A stretch of 39,237 nt of DNA from Dehalococcoidia bacterium (GTDB lineage Bacteria; Chloroflexota; Dehalococcoidia; Lucifugimonadales; UBA2985), in NCBI GenBank assembly GCA_015661155.1, contig JACVQK010000001.1, positions 88,261-127,497 on the forward strand, written 5' to 3'. Position 1 is the stretch's first letter. Each line of letters begins with the position of its first letter. The translations under genes and the position numbers were made by a program. The notes below the pieces were generated by a model, which did not search any database, was not told where the DNA came from, and saw only the letters and a program-made list of their open reading frames with translations. Shown here piece by piece: positions 1 through 7,743 of the stretch.

Positions 1-276
1 GAGGAGATACAGATAATCATCGAGCAGGCCACCGTTCCCGTGGTGGTGGACGCGGGCCTGGGAGTCCCCTCGGACGCCGCTCAGGCCATGGAGATGGGGG
101 CCGATGCCGTATTGGTCAACACCGCCATCGCCCAGGCGGGCAACCCGGCCCTGATGGCCGAGGCCTTCCGCCTGGGGGTGGAGGCGGGACGCAAGGCCTA
201 CTTGGCGGGGCGTATCCCCAGGAAGACCTACGCCTCTGCCAGCAGCCCCCTGGAGGGCATCGTAGGGCGGAGCTGA
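1..276 (+). CDS. thiG: Thiazole synthase ThiG, C-terminal part (5' end outside window)
   Basis: The reading frame is open from the first base and ends in TGA, leaving about 91 residues. They match the C-terminal third of ThiG, the TIM-barrel enzyme that builds the thiazole phosphate of thiamine from deoxyxylulose phosphate, dehydroglycine and ThiS thiocarboxylate. Visible hallmarks are [37 protein letters not shown] and the closing [20 protein letters not shown]. The gene is followed after 7 nt by thiE, then thiS and thiO, so it belongs to a thiamine operon whose promoter (and any TPP riboswitch) lies upstream of the window. Family assignment is firm. Confidence 0.95.
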   Translation, partial: EEIQIIIEQATVPVVVDAGLGVPSDAAQAMEMGADAVLVNTAIAQAGNPALMAEAFRLGVEAGRKAYLAGRIPRKTYASASSPLEGIVGRS

Positions 277-283
277 GGACGGA

Positions 284-949
284 GTGAGGCCGGTGCATTC
301 GCTGCCTGTCCCCTGCCTGTGCCTGGTCACAGACAGGAAGCTGTGCTCCAGCGACTCCCTGGAGGAGCGGGTGGCCGCCGCGGTATCCGGGGGTGTGGAT
401 ATGGTGCAGCTCCGGGAGAAGGACATGCCGGGAGGCGAGCTCCTGGCCCTGGCCCTGAGGCTGCGCTCCATCACCCAGGGGAAGGCCCTTCTCATCATCA
501 ACGACCGCCTGGATGTGGCCCTGGCCGCGGGGGCCGATGGCCTCCACCTTCCCCAGGACTCCCTCTCCGTCCGTCAGGCCAGGCGGGTCGTGCCCTCCCG
601 ATTTCTGCTGGGTAAGTCTGTTCACAATCCAGACAGCGCATCTCTGGCGGCGGCGGAGGGTGCTGACTACCTGGTCCTGGGCACCATCTTTCCAACCTCC
701 TCGCACCCCGGTGCTCCCACCGGCGGCCTCAGCCTCATATCTGCCGTGACGCGCTTGGTGGATACTCCCGTCCTGGTCATAGGGGGCGTTGACTCCCACA
801 ACATCGCGTCGGTTATCGGGGCCGGCGCCCAGGGGATCGCCGTCGTCAGCGCCATCCTCGGCGCTCCAGACCCAGAGCAGGCGACGCTCCAGCTGAAGCA
901 GGCCCTGGTGGCTGTCTGGAAAATATGGAGAGCCACGGTGGAGAGGTGA
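284..949 (+). CDS. thiE: Thiamine-phosphate synthase ThiE
   Basis: 221 aa, the usual length for ThiE, which couples hydroxymethylpyrimidine diphosphate to thiazole phosphate to give thiamine phosphate. Motifs in order: CLCLVTDRK near residue 12, VDMVQLREKDM around 39-49, LIINDRLDVALAAGADGLHLPQ around 70-92, GKSVHNPD around 109 (usually G.S.H), the diphosphate-binding LGTIFPTSSHPG region around 131, and VIGGVDSHNIASVIGAGAQGIAVVSAI near the C-terminus. The start is GTG at 284, with a purine-rich stretch (GAGGACGGAG) just upstream. It sits 7 nt after thiG and just before thiS, consistent with translational coupling. Confidence 0.93.
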   Translation: MRPVHSLPVPCLCLVTDRKLCSSDSLEERVAAAVSGGVDMVQLREKDMPGGELLALALRLRSITQGKALLIINDRLDVALAAGADGLHLPQDSLSVRQARRVVPSRFLLGKSVHNPDSASLAAAEGADYLVLGTIFPTSSHPGAPTGGLSLISAVTRLVDTPVLVIGGVDSHNIASVIGAGAQGIAVVSAILGAPDPEQATLQLKQALVAVWKIWRATVER

Positions 950-953
950 CGCC

Positions 954-1157
954 CTGATCACCCTCACCATCAACGGCCAGCGCCGGGAGCTGGATAGACC
1001 CACCCCCCTGGTGGACTTCCTCCGTTCCAGGGGGCTGGACCTTCAGCTCATCGCGGTGGCCTACAATGGGCGGGTTCTGGACAGAGAGAGCTTTCCTGGC
1101 GTCATTCTTGATGAGGGCGACGAGGTGGAGATAGTCCGCCCCGTGGGGGGTGGGTAG
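954..1157 (+). CDS. thiS: Sulfur carrier protein ThiS, probably CTG start
   Basis: A 67-aa protein too short for a length-filtered gene list. Translation from 954 gives L/M-ITLTINGQRRELD, then PLVDFLRSRGLDLQLIAVAYNGRVL and a C-terminal EVEIVRPVGGG. That is a full-length ThiS: a ubiquitin-like fold ending in Gly-Gly, which is adenylated and then carries sulfur as a thiocarboxylate to ThiG. No ATG, GTG or TTG lies in frame near the expected N-terminus. CTG at 954 is the best start, preceded by GAGAGGTG. It begins 4 nt after thiE ends. A ThiF-type activating enzyme is absent here; the MoeB-like protein at 25583 is a candidate partner. Identity is firm and the exact start is inferred. Confidence 0.88.
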   Translation: MITLTINGQRRELDRPTPLVDFLRSRGLDLQLIAVAYNGRVLDRESFPGVILDEGDEVEIVRPVGGG

Positions 1158-1196
1158 AGCTCTCTGATGTCACGTCACGCTATTAGAGTAACCCAT

Positions 1197-1321
1197 GAGG
1201 GTGCAGGGGGCGAAGCCCCCGCCGGGGGTCTGGGGGTGTCCCCCAGATTCAATCTCCACCCCCTTCCTGGCCAGGAAGGGGGCCAGGGGGATGGTCGAAA
1301 GAGTTCTTCAGCACCCTGCTA
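1197..1321 (-). repeat. Family A palindromic repeat, copy A1 (left end altered)
   Basis: Fills the thiS-thiO gap. From left to right it holds the hairpin GGGGGCGAAGCCCCC, the hairpin CTGGGGGTGTCCCCCAG, the long palindrome CCCCCTTCCTGG with its complement, GGGGGATGGTCGAAAG, and the terminal repeat TTCTTCAGCACCCTGCTA. The left terminal repeat is missing; the flank resembles that of copy A12 (ATTAG.GTA...). The last base of the repeat is the first base of the thiO ribosome-binding site AGGAGGGA. Confidence 0.85.
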
Positions 1322-1333
1322 GGAGGGAGCGTA

Positions 1334-2446
1334 GTGCCGTCTAACAACCACGTCATCATCATCGGAGGGGGAGTCATCGGTTGCTCCGTCGCCTACCACC
1401 TGGCGGGCGCTGGATTGAGGGTCACCGTGGTGGAGCGAGGGAGAGTGGGAGGTGGGGCCTCCGGCGTGGCTGCGGGAATGGTGGCGCCTCTCTCCGAAAC
1501 CCCGTCCCCGGGCCATCACCTCAAGCTGGCCCTCGAGAGTTGCGCCCTGCACCTGGAGCTTCTACCGCGGCTTCAGGAGGAGTCGGGAATCGATGTGGAG
1601 TACCTGCCCTCGGGTATCCTGCACCTGGCCTTCACCCCAGAGGACGAGGATAGGCTCAGGGCGCGCATGGAGTGGCAGGAGCCTCTGGGGATGGGGGTGC
1701 AGTGGCTCTCCTCCCAGGAGGCGCGCCTGGTGGAGCCTGCCCTGGGAGAGGAGGTCACGGGCGCTCTTCTCTCACCCCGGGAGGGGCATCTGAACAGTGG
1801 AAGGCTGGTGAGGGCCCTGGCCCAGGGGGCAGCCAGAAGGGGAGCCGCGATCCTCCAGGACACCGAGGTGTTGGGGCTTCTATCCCATCAGGGCCGCGTG
1901 ACGGGTGTGAAGCTCCCTTCGGGAGACCTGGAGGGCGAGTGGGTGGTGCTGGCCTCGGGAGCCTGGGCCGGCCTGTACGGCGGTTGGCTGGGGGTGGATG
2001 TTCCGGTGCATCCCGTGAGGGGCCAGATACTGGCGACCCGCGCTCTTCCATGCCCCATCTCCAGAATAGTGTGGCACGGATTGACTTACCTGCTTCCCAA
2101 GGCTGATGGCTCTGTCGTCTTGGGAACCACCTCGGAGGAGGCGGGCTTTCGAGACAGGGCCACCCTCCAGGGCATAGCCGGCATCCTCAGAAGGGCCATC
2201 AGGCTGGTGCCCGCGGTCGCCGAGGGGGAGCTGCACAGGGTGTGGGCCGGCCTGCGCCCGGCCTCCCCCGATGGCCTGCCGATTCTGGGCCCCGTGCCGG
2301 GTTGGGAGGGCATCCTCCTGGCGGTGGGCCACTTCAGAAGCGGCATCCTGCTCAGCGCCATCACAGGCAAGATGATTTGCGACTACATCGTCAGGGGCGA
2401 TACCCAGCCCCTTGCGCCCTCCAGCCTCTCGCGGTTCGCATCCTAG
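1334..2446 (+). CDS. thiO: Glycine oxidase ThiO (FAD-dependent)
   Basis: 370 aa, the normal length for ThiO/DadA-family flavoenzymes. In thiamine synthesis ThiO oxidises glycine with O2 to the dehydroglycine used by ThiG. The N-terminal Rossmann motif IIGGGVIGCSVAYHLAGAG (about residues 8-27) is followed by VVERG and GGASGVAAGMVAPLSE. The substrate domain and the C-terminal RVWAGLRPASPDGLPILGP and VGHFRSGILLSAITG are typical. The start is GTG at 1334, 5 nt after a strong AGGAGGGA site. Using ThiO rather than ThiH suggests access to oxygen (inference). The TAG stop at 2444-2446 directly abuts repeat B1. Confidence 0.93.
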   Translation: MPSNNHVIIIGGGVIGCSVAYHLAGAGLRVTVVERGRVGGGASGVAAGMVAPLSETPSPGHHLKLALESCALHLELLPRLQEESGIDVEYLPSGILHLAFTPEDEDRLRARMEWQEPLGMGVQWLSSQEARLVEPALGEEVTGALLSPREGHLNSGRLVRALAQGAARRGAAILQDTEVLGLLSHQGRVTGVKLPSGDLEGEWVVLASGAWAGLYGGWLGVDVPVHPVRGQILATRALPCPISRIVWHGLTYLLPKADGSVVLGTTSEEAGFRDRATLQGIAGILRRAIRLVPAVAEGELHRVWAGLRPASPDGLPILGPVPGWEGILLAVGHFRSGILLSAITGKMICDYIVRGDTQPLAPSSLSRFAS

Positions 2447-2537
2447 GCAGGGCTCGCCCTGCACCCACACTGAAGCTGTCGCTGCCCTGGTTAGACCTGC
2501 TCTGCGATTCGTGAGGTGTGGGTCTGGGCCAAGCCCA
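2447..2537 (+). repeat. Family B palindromic repeat, copy B1
   Basis: Begins with the palindrome GCAGGGCTCGCCCTGC right after the thiO stop, followed by ACCCACACT, a roughly 50-nt spacer containing GTCGCTGCCCTGGTTAGACC, then GTGTGGGTCTGGGCCAAGCCCAG. ACCCACAC near the left and GTGTGGGT near the right can pair across the spacer. It runs directly into copy A2, and the junction sequence is shared with copies B5 and B7. Confidence 0.85.
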
Positions 2538-2705
2538 GTCTGGGGGACACCCATGTCCCCCCTGCGGGAAAGGGGAGTACAGAGGGGCAACGCCCCTTTG
2601 ACGGGGGTCTGGGGGTGTCCCCCAGATACTCTATCCCCCCTCTCCTGCAGGAGAGTATGCCAGGGGGTGAGGTATACGCCCTTGGGGAGAATGAGCTTAA
2701 TGTAT
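2538..2705 (-). repeat. Family A repeat, copy A2 (variant with CTCTCCTGCAGGAGAG arm)
   Basis: Shares the central hairpins (GGGGCAACGCCCC and CTGGGGGTGTCCCCCAG) with other A copies. The right half differs: ATACTCTAT, then CCCCCCTCTCCTGCAGGAGAG and GAGGTATACGCCC, as in copy A12 before recX. It fills the thiO-speB gap between convergent genes. Confidence 0.8.
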
Positions 2706-2746
2706 CCTCGTTTGGGTGATGCGTCCTAGCACACCTTGCGAGAGAC

Positions 2747-3706
2747 TTACACTCTGGACGGGAAGAGGACGCTCAGGAGGTCGATGATGAGTTGAGCGGC
2801 GACCCGGGTGGTGATCTGGGACGGGTCGTAGGGCGGCGCCACCTCCACCAGGTCGAAGCCCACCACCTGCCCCCGGCGGGTGACCTCCAGCAGGGCGTTC
2901 CGCAGCTCGAAGTAGCTCAGCCCTCCGGCCGCGGGGGTGCCCGTGCCTGGGGCGTAGGCCGGGTCCAGCACGTCGATGTCCAGGGTCACGTAGATACGCC
3001 GAGATGGCGGCACCTGGGCAATGGCCCTCTCAGGCCCCGGGCTTCGCAGCTGCTCCGCGGTGATGACGCGCACCCCTCGCGCCAGGGCCTCCTGGTAGAC
3101 GTCGCCCCGGGCTTTCCTCACGCCGATGGAGGTGATGTTCCTCACGAAGGGCAGCTCCGAGACCCTCCGAATGGGGCTGCCGTGGGCGTAGAGGACTCCC
3201 TGGATATCGTGGGTGAAGTCCATGTGGGCGTCGAAGTGGACGATGTCCAGGGGGGCGTTTCCCTGGAAGGCCCGTACCACCGGGTAGGTGATGGCGTGGT
3301 CGCCTCCCACAACGACGGGGAAAGCACCCCTTTCCAGAATGCGTTTCACCGCGGCACTCACTTTACCGAAGTTTTTCTCAATGTCCGCGGGCAGCACCGT
3401 CACGTTGCCGCAGTCGGCCATAGTTACCCCTCTCAGAAAAACGGCAGGGCCGCGGTCGATGTCGAAGTACCCCTGGGCCTCCTTGTCCTCCCAGGGGTCG
3501 GTGTAGTCGTAGACCCGGTCCACGTCTCTGATGCCATCGGGGCCAAAGCGGGCGCCGGGTCTGCCGTAGGTGCTCTGGTCGAAGGGAACTCCCAGAAAGG
3601 CTATGTCCGCTTTCAGCTCCCTCAAGTCCGGGCAAAGGGGGGCCCGGAAGAAGGTGCGGGGCAGAGCACGGGTTTCGGGCCACTCCTGTCCTTCTGTAGT
3701 AGCCAT
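2747..3706 (-). CDS. speB: Ureohydrolase, agmatinase-like (SpeB/arginase family)
   Basis: 319 aa from the ATG at 3706; an in-frame extension to 3784 exists but has no family support. The arginase-fold binuclear manganese ligands are all visible: GGDHAIT, the DAHMD of HFDAHMDFTH, and DIDVLDPAYAPGTGTP, followed by GGLSYFEL and GFDLVEVAPPYD. The family hydrolyses guanidino compounds to urea. Agmatine to putrescine is the most likely substrate, though guanidinobutyrate or a related compound cannot be excluded from sequence. It diverges from ilvE with repeat A3 between them. The function class is firm and the substrate is inferred. Confidence 0.88.
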   Translation of the reverse strand: MATTEGQEWPETRALPRTFFRAPLCPDLRELKADIAFLGVPFDQSTYGRPGARFGPDGIRDVDRVYDYTDPWEDKEAQGYFDIDRGPAVFLRGVTMADCGNVTVLPADIEKNFGKVSAAVKRILERGAFPVVVGGDHAITYPVVRAFQGNAPLDIVHFDAHMDFTHDIQGVLYAHGSPIRRVSELPFVRNITSIGVRKARGDVYQEALARGVRVITAEQLRSPGPERAIAQVPPSRRIYVTLDIDVLDPAYAPGTGTPAAGGLSYFELRNALLEVTRRGQVVGFDLVEVAPPYDPSQITTRVAAQLIIDLLSVLFPSRV

Positions 3707-3824
3707 AGGTGTTACCCCTGTCCTTTCTCTGGAATGCCCTTGAACTGATGTCCCAGTCTGGAGGTCAAGTCTCCTCCTTAACATGACCTGCTATGACCCA
3801 AAAGCTGTTCGGAAACGCCATCCT

Positions 3825-3979
3825 GGGGGAGTGCAGAGGGGGCAAAGCCCCCTCTGGCGGGGGTCTGGGGGTGTCCCCCAGATTCAATCTCCACCCCCTT
3901 CCTGGCCAGAGCCTGCCCTGAGCGGAGCCGAAGGGAAGGGGGTGGAGGATGGTCGAAAGGGTTTTTCCGCAGCCTGCTA
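3825..3979 (-). repeat. Family A repeat, copy A3, with a second repeat inserted in the palindrome loop
   Basis: Full right end (GGATGGTCGAAAGGGTTTTTCCGCAGCCTGCTA) and both central hairpins are present. In the large palindrome CCCCCTTCCTGGCCA...GAAGGGGG the inner arm is replaced by AGCCTGCCCTGAGCGGAGCC plus GAAGG. That sequence looks like an unrelated widespread interspersed repeat (compare the TTCGACAGGCTCAGGGCGAG type at 28927). It lies between speB and the ilvE promoter. Confidence 0.82.
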
Positions 3980-4043
3980 TGACCCTGTCCCCTCCTTTCA
4001 TTGTAAATGAGACCGTGCTCACAATGGAAGAACCCCCACAGGA

Positions 4044-4072
4044 TTGCCCTGGTCTCAAACCATGTATATAAT
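4044..4072 (+). promoter_or_regulatory. Sigma70-type promoter for ilvE
   Basis: TTGCCC at 4044-4049, a 17-bp spacer and a perfect TATAAT at 4067-4072. Transcription would start near 4079, giving a leader of about 25 nt before the ilvE ATG at 4104. This rules out the longer in-frame starts at 4044 and 4062. Confidence 0.75.
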
Positions 4073-4103
4073 TACCCCAGTCGCCTGGAAAGGAGTCAGA
4101 GAT

Positions 4104-5042
4104 ATGGCCGATGCCTTCATGAACGGTGCTTTCCTGCCGTTGTCCGAGGCCAAGGTGGGGGTGATGACCCATGCCCTTCACTACGGCACATCCATCTTTG
4201 AAGGCATTCGGGGGAACTGGAATCCCGAAGAGGAGAGGCTCTTCATCTTTCGGGTCAGGGAGCACTACCAGCGGTTTCTCCAGGGCTGCAAGGTGATGCG
4301 CATGAGTCCTCCCTACACCGCAGAGGAGCTGAGCCGCATCACGGTGGAGCTGGTGGAGCGGTCTGGATACAGGCAGGACATCTACATCCGCCCCCTGGCC
4401 TTCAAGGGGACTGAGAGGGTGGCCGTCCTCAAGCTCCAGGACCTGGAGGACTCTCTGGTGATATTCGCCATTCCCTTTGGAGCCTACCTGGACATGGAGG
4501 CGGCGCTCCGCTGCTGCACCTCCTCCTGGCGGCGCATGGAGGACACCATGATACCTCCCAGCGCCAAAATCGGGGGGCTCTACGTGAACAGCGTCCTGGC
4601 CAAGACGGAGGCCACCCTGGCGGGTTTCGATGAGGCCATTCTCCTCACCCAGGAGGGCTACGTCTCCGAGGGCGCGGCAGAGAACATATTCCTGGTGATG
4701 GATGGCAAGCTGGTGACCCCCTCCATATCGGACAACATCCTGGGGGGGATTACCCGGAGCTCGATAATCCAGCTGGCCAGGAATGAGTTGGGTCTTGAGA
4801 CTGTGGAGCGGAATGTGCGGCGCAGCGAGATATACACCGTCGGGGAGTGCTTCCTCACGGGCACGGCGGCCCACATCACTCCCGTTGGGCACGTGGACAA
4901 CTACCAGATAGGCAGTGGCGAGATCGGCCCCGTTACCAGGGAGCTGCAACGGCTCTACTTTGATGTCATCAAGGGCAGAAACCCCAAGTACCGTCACTGG
5001 TGCACGCCCGTTCCAACCACCGTAGCCAGGGCACATCTTTAG
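4104..5042 (+). CDS. ilvE: Branched-chain amino acid aminotransferase IlvE
   Basis: 312 aa, the normal length for fold-type IV PLP aminotransferases. It interconverts leucine, isoleucine and valine with their 2-oxo acids. N-terminal FMNGAFLPLSEAKVGVMTHALHYGTSIFEGIRG is typical. The PLP lysine is K155 in SAKIGGLYVNSVLAKTEA, and EGYVSEGAAENIFLV and ECFLTGTAAHITPVGHVD are the family's C-terminal motifs. ATG at 4104 was chosen because AAAGGAGT lies 7 nt upstream and the promoter ends at 4072. Monocistronic as far as visible. D-amino-acid transaminase and aminodeoxychorismate lyase share the fold, but the motifs favour IlvE. Confidence 0.92.
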   Translation: MADAFMNGAFLPLSEAKVGVMTHALHYGTSIFEGIRGNWNPEEERLFIFRVREHYQRFLQGCKVMRMSPPYTAEELSRITVELVERSGYRQDIYIRPLAFKGTERVAVLKLQDLEDSLVIFAIPFGAYLDMEAALRCCTSSWRRMEDTMIPPSAKIGGLYVNSVLAKTEATLAGFDEAILLTQEGYVSEGAAENIFLVMDGKLVTPSISDNILGGITRSSIIQLARNELGLETVERNVRRSEIYTVGECFLTGTAAHITPVGHVDNYQIGSGEIGPVTRELQRLYFDVIKGRNPKYRHWCTPVPTTVARAHL

Positions 5043-5125
5043 GGATGCTAGAACCCTTCAGACCACAGGTACAGTATTAGAATGGTTCCAGAGCTAGACC
5101 ATCAGTGCCCCTGGGTGCTGGGAGA

Positions 5126-5560
5126 ATGACCCTCGGCCAGGAGTATCTGCTCCTCGTGTTCCTGTCGTGCTGCGGCGTGGTGCAGGTGGCCGCGGCCTTT
5201 GGTGGGCTGAGGGGCTTGCTGCTCTTTGGGGACAGGCGCTTCTCCGTCGTGATGGGCATGGGCTTGATACTGGGCTCCCTGGCATGGTTTTTCTGGGACG
5301 GGGGCAGAAACATCCCGGATACCGGAGGAGGCATCGCCGGGGCGTCCCAGTTTGGCCTGTTTATCCTGGGTGGATTCCTGGCCCTGCTGTTTACCTTCCT
5401 GGCCACATCTCTTACCAACTTTCGCAGGAGGCCCTCCATCGATACGACAGACGGTCTCCTCTCTCTTCGGGAGACCACCTTTGTTCAGGCGTTATCGAGC
5501 AATCTGAGCACCCTATGGAAGCTGTATCGCAAGCTGACGAAAAAGTATTCCTCTGGATAA
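5126..5560 (+). CDS. Small integral membrane protein, unknown function
   Basis: About 144 aa from ATG 5126; a GTG start at 5105 would add 7 residues. Three or four hydrophobic segments are visible: YLLLVFLSCCGVVQVAAAFGG, FSVVMGMGLILGSLAWFFW, and FGLFILGGFLALLFTFLATS. The N-terminus has the look of a membrane anchor rather than a cleaved signal peptide. The C-terminal ~40 residues are soluble and polar. I do not recognise the family. It overlaps the start of the following PAP2-like gene by 46 nt in another frame, so the two are probably translationally coupled and may act together in the membrane. Confidence 0.7.
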   Translation: MTLGQEYLLLVFLSCCGVVQVAAAFGGLRGLLLFGDRRFSVVMGMGLILGSLAWFFWDGGRNIPDTGGGIAGASQFGLFILGGFLALLFTFLATSLTNFRRRPSIDTTDGLLSLRETTFVQALSSNLSTLWKLYRKLTKKYSSG

Positions 5561-6105
5561 ACCACTGGGTGGGGGACTTTCCCCTCTTCGATAGGGCTAT
5601 CGAGTGGGTGGTGAGCGACTACCTGGTGCCGGTGGTGTTCTCAGTGGTGCTGCTGGGGCTGTGGTTCGGCTGGAGAAGCCAGGCCATGAGGGAGCGGCAT
5701 CAGAGGGGGGTCATGCTGGCTGGCATTGGCGTGGGCACGGTGAGCGCGGCGGTCATGACCATGAACCTCTTCTACTTTCGCCTCCGTCCCTTTGCCACCC
5801 ACGATGTGGAGATGCTGTTCTATGTCCCCACGGACTCCTCTTTTCCCGCCAACCCCGTAGCGGTAACCTTCGCCATGGCTACTGGGGTATGGATGGCTAA
5901 CAGGAAAATGGGCACCGCCATGTACATCATCGCCTCCATTTATGGCTTCTCCAGGGTTTACGCCGGCGTGTTCTACCCCCTGGACGTGGTGGGAGGGGCC
6001 CTCATTGGCGTTGTGGCAACCTGCCTGGTGCACCTCGTCCTCAAGCGCATCGAGCCCCTACCCACCCTGTGCCTCAAGGTGGCGCGATTTCTCTGTATCG
6101 CCTGA
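5515..6105 (+). CDS. PAP2-fold membrane protein with degenerate active site
   Basis: 196 aa from ATG 5515; a longer in-frame extension to 5167 overlaps the preceding gene and lacks the family pattern. The layout is that of type 2 phosphatidic acid phosphatases: four or more membrane helices and three motif regions. The usual catalytic residues are replaced. In motif 1 (K-x6-RP) the lysine position is N84 before R91-P92. In motif 2 (PSGH) the sequence is PANP (111-114). In motif 3 (SR-x5-H-x3-D) it is S146-R147 with F153 in place of His, while D157 remains. It is therefore unlikely to be an active phosphatase and may bind lipid or partner proteins (inference). Confidence 0.82.
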   Translation: MEAVSQADEKVFLWINHWVGDFPLFDRAIEWVVSDYLVPVVFSVVLLGLWFGWRSQAMRERHQRGVMLAGIGVGTVSAAVMTMNLFYFRLRPFATHDVEMLFYVPTDSSFPANPVAVTFAMATGVWMANRKMGTAMYIIASIYGFSRVYAGVFYPLDVVGGALIGVVATCLVHLVLKRIEPLPTLCLKVARFLCIA

Positions 6106-6250
6106 GGGGGTGTTGAAAGACCCTTTTCGACCATCCCCCTGTCCCCCTTCCTGGCCAGGAAGGGGGTGTAGATTGTATCTGGGGGACATCCCCAGACCCC
6201 CGCCAGAGGGGCTTAGCCCCTCTGGACTCTCCTCTTTCAACAGCCTGCTA
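6106..6250 (+). repeat. Family A repeat, copy A4
   Basis: Nearly complete. It reads GGGGTGTTGAAAGACCC, TTTCGACCATCCCCCTG, the 24-bp palindrome CCCCCTTCCTGG plus complement, TCTGGGGGACATCCCCAGA, AGAGGGGCTTAGCCCCTCT, and the right terminal repeat CTTTCAACAGCCTGCTAA. It lies between two convergent genes and starts right after the PAP2-like stop codon, so it may serve both as terminator structure (inference). Confidence 0.85.
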
Positions 6251-6256
6251 AGGGAT

Positions 6257-7030
6257 TCAGCGGCGCAAGGGCCACCGTTTCTTCCCGGAGGCTCTGGCCA
6301 ACTCCTCCGGGTCCAGCTTCACGTCCTGGAGAATGGCCTGGGGGATATCCACCACCATGCGGAGGGAGGCCTCTTTTCCCACCACCCTGGCCGCCGCGGC
6401 GACTCCCGTGGAGAGAATGGGCTCCCTGTTGCCACGAGCGTCATGGCCGTCTGAGGCGATGATGTGCACCAGACCCCGCCGGAGGAGCTCCCTGGATACC
6501 CTCTGGGTATCCCTCCCGAAGGCACCGGTGATGCTGCTGGCAGTTAGCTGGGCAAGAGCGCCCTTCTGCACCAGGCCGGCCAGGACCTGGGGGTTCTCCT
6601 GGATCGGGGCGTTCCTCTCGGGGTGGACGATGATGGGGTGCAGTCCCTTTATCTGCAACTTGAACAGCACCTCTTCCGTGTAGAGGGGGTAGGACGGGAA
6701 GGGCAGCTCCAACAGGATGTAGTGGGTTCCCTCAATGGGAATGGCCAGGCCCCGCTCCACCTGCTCCGGGGTGTCCATCTCCAGGTGGTTCTCCATGCCC
6801 AAGAGCACCTTCAGGGGCACGGATCGGGTGCGAAGCTCCCCTTTAAGCTGGTCTACCAGAGCCCTCACGGCAGAGAGAGAGGATTTTTCCGCCACATCGC
6901 GGCCGTGGGGTGTGGCCACGATGGTCCGGACGCCGTCCTCGTAGGCCAATCGGGCCATCTCCAGGGTTTCTTCCATGCTGGAGGGGCCGTCGTCCAAACC
7001 AGGGAGCATGTGGTTGTGCAGGTCGAGCAT
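6257..7030 (-). CDS. CpsB/YwqE-type PHP-domain protein-tyrosine phosphatase
   Basis: 257 aa, matching the length of CpsB/YwqE manganese-dependent phosphatases, which dephosphorylate the BY-kinase controlling capsule or exopolysaccharide length. PHP metal motifs in order: DLHNHMLPGLDDG at the N-terminus, ATPHGRD near 41, GMENHLEM near 83, VHPERN near 137, and IIASDGHDARGNREP near 190. It follows PIG-L after 11 nt on the same strand, implying one transcript. No matching tyrosine kinase or Wzz protein is in the window, so the target is unknown. A general PHP phosphoesterase role is possible, but the MLDLHNHMLPGLDDGP start is characteristic of CpsB. Confidence 0.87.
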   Translation of the reverse strand: MLDLHNHMLPGLDDGPSSMEETLEMARLAYEDGVRTIVATPHGRDVAEKSSLSAVRALVDQLKGELRTRSVPLKVLLGMENHLEMDTPEQVERGLAIPIEGTHYILLELPFPSYPLYTEEVLFKLQIKGLHPIIVHPERNAPIQENPQVLAGLVQKGALAQLTASSITGAFGRDTQRVSRELLRRGLVHIIASDGHDARGNREPILSTGVAAAARVVGKEASLRMVVDIPQAILQDVKLDPEELARASGKKRWPLRR

Positions 7031-7041
7031 GGGTTCTTGAG

Positions 7042-7743
7042 CTAGCGCCGGAGCTCTATCACCCGGAAGCCCTCGGCATACTCCAGATTTCCCCTCTCTC
7101 CCATGCGCGCTGCCCCGCTCCGTATGAACTGGCCCGGGTCTCTTTCGGGGTTGCCCACCTGGCTCTTGTGCTTCAGAAAGCTCTTTATCTTCAGATCGAG
7201 GGTGTCCTTGATGTCGATGAAAACCGTGGGTTCATCGGTGCCCCACATGTAGACCCATCCCACCTTGTGAGTCTCCAGGCCCTCCTTAAGGTGCTCAGGA
7301 AAGTGCATCCGGTCCCGGGCGTAGGGGTATACGGCATCCAGGGTGACCTGTCCCGTGACCCGGTGGTCCCGATGAACGGAAGAGGTGCGGCGAAAGGGGT
7401 CGTTGCACAGCACCACGTCCGGCTTAAATTTTCGGATGGCCCGTACCACCTCCCCCCGGAACTCCCGATTGTCCTCCAGCTCTCCATCCGGGTGGCGCAG
7501 ATACACCACCTCTTTCACTCCCAGGGCCCTGGCCGCCGCCGCCTGCTCCCTCTCCCGGGTCCTGGCCAGGCGGGCCGAGGTCATCTTGGGGTCGCTGGAG
7601 CCCTTGTCGCCGTTGGTGGCCAGGACGTAGAACACCTCGACGCCCTGCTTTGTCCAGCTGGCCACCGTGCCTCCACACCCTATCTCGGCATCGTCGGGGT
7701 GGGGTGTAACCACCATGGCTACCTTGGGTAACTCCTCCATCAT
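7042..7743 (-). CDS. PIG-L family zinc deacetylase
   Basis: 233 aa, typical for LmbE/PIG-L deacetylases that remove acetyl from N-acetylglucosamine-type groups on small thiols, lipids or glycans. The zinc-binding and catalytic motif TPHPDDAEIGCGGT is at residues 13-26, and the third zinc ligand is in SVHRDHRVTG near 122. FIDI and the KSFLKHKSQ region close the fold. The ATG at 7743 has AGGAGGCAC 6 nt upstream; a second ATG follows directly. It is co-oriented with the PHP phosphatase and diverges from the sortase. The substrate cannot be told; a bacillithiol- or mycothiol-type pathway is one option, surface glycan another. Confidence 0.88.
   Translation of the reverse strand: MMEELPKVAMVVTPHPDDAEIGCGGTVASWTKQGVEVFYVLATNGDKGSSDPKMTSARLARTREREQAAAARALGVKEVVYLRHPDGELEDNREFRGEVVRAIRKFKPDVVLCNDPFRRTSSVHRDHRVTGQVTLDAVYPYARDRMHFPEHLKEGLETHKVGWVYMWGTDEPTVFIDIKDTLDLKIKSFLKHKSQVGNPERDPGQFIRSGAARMGERGNLEYAEGFRVIELRR

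Noticed and set aside
2792-3748. Plus-strand open frame of 318 codons opposite speB
   Set aside because: Antisense shadow of the ureohydrolase in high-GC sequence.
3765-5036. Minus-strand open frame of 423 codons opposite ilvE
   Set aside because: Antisense shadow; ilvE has promoter, ribosome site and all motifs, and part of this frame reads through repeat A3.
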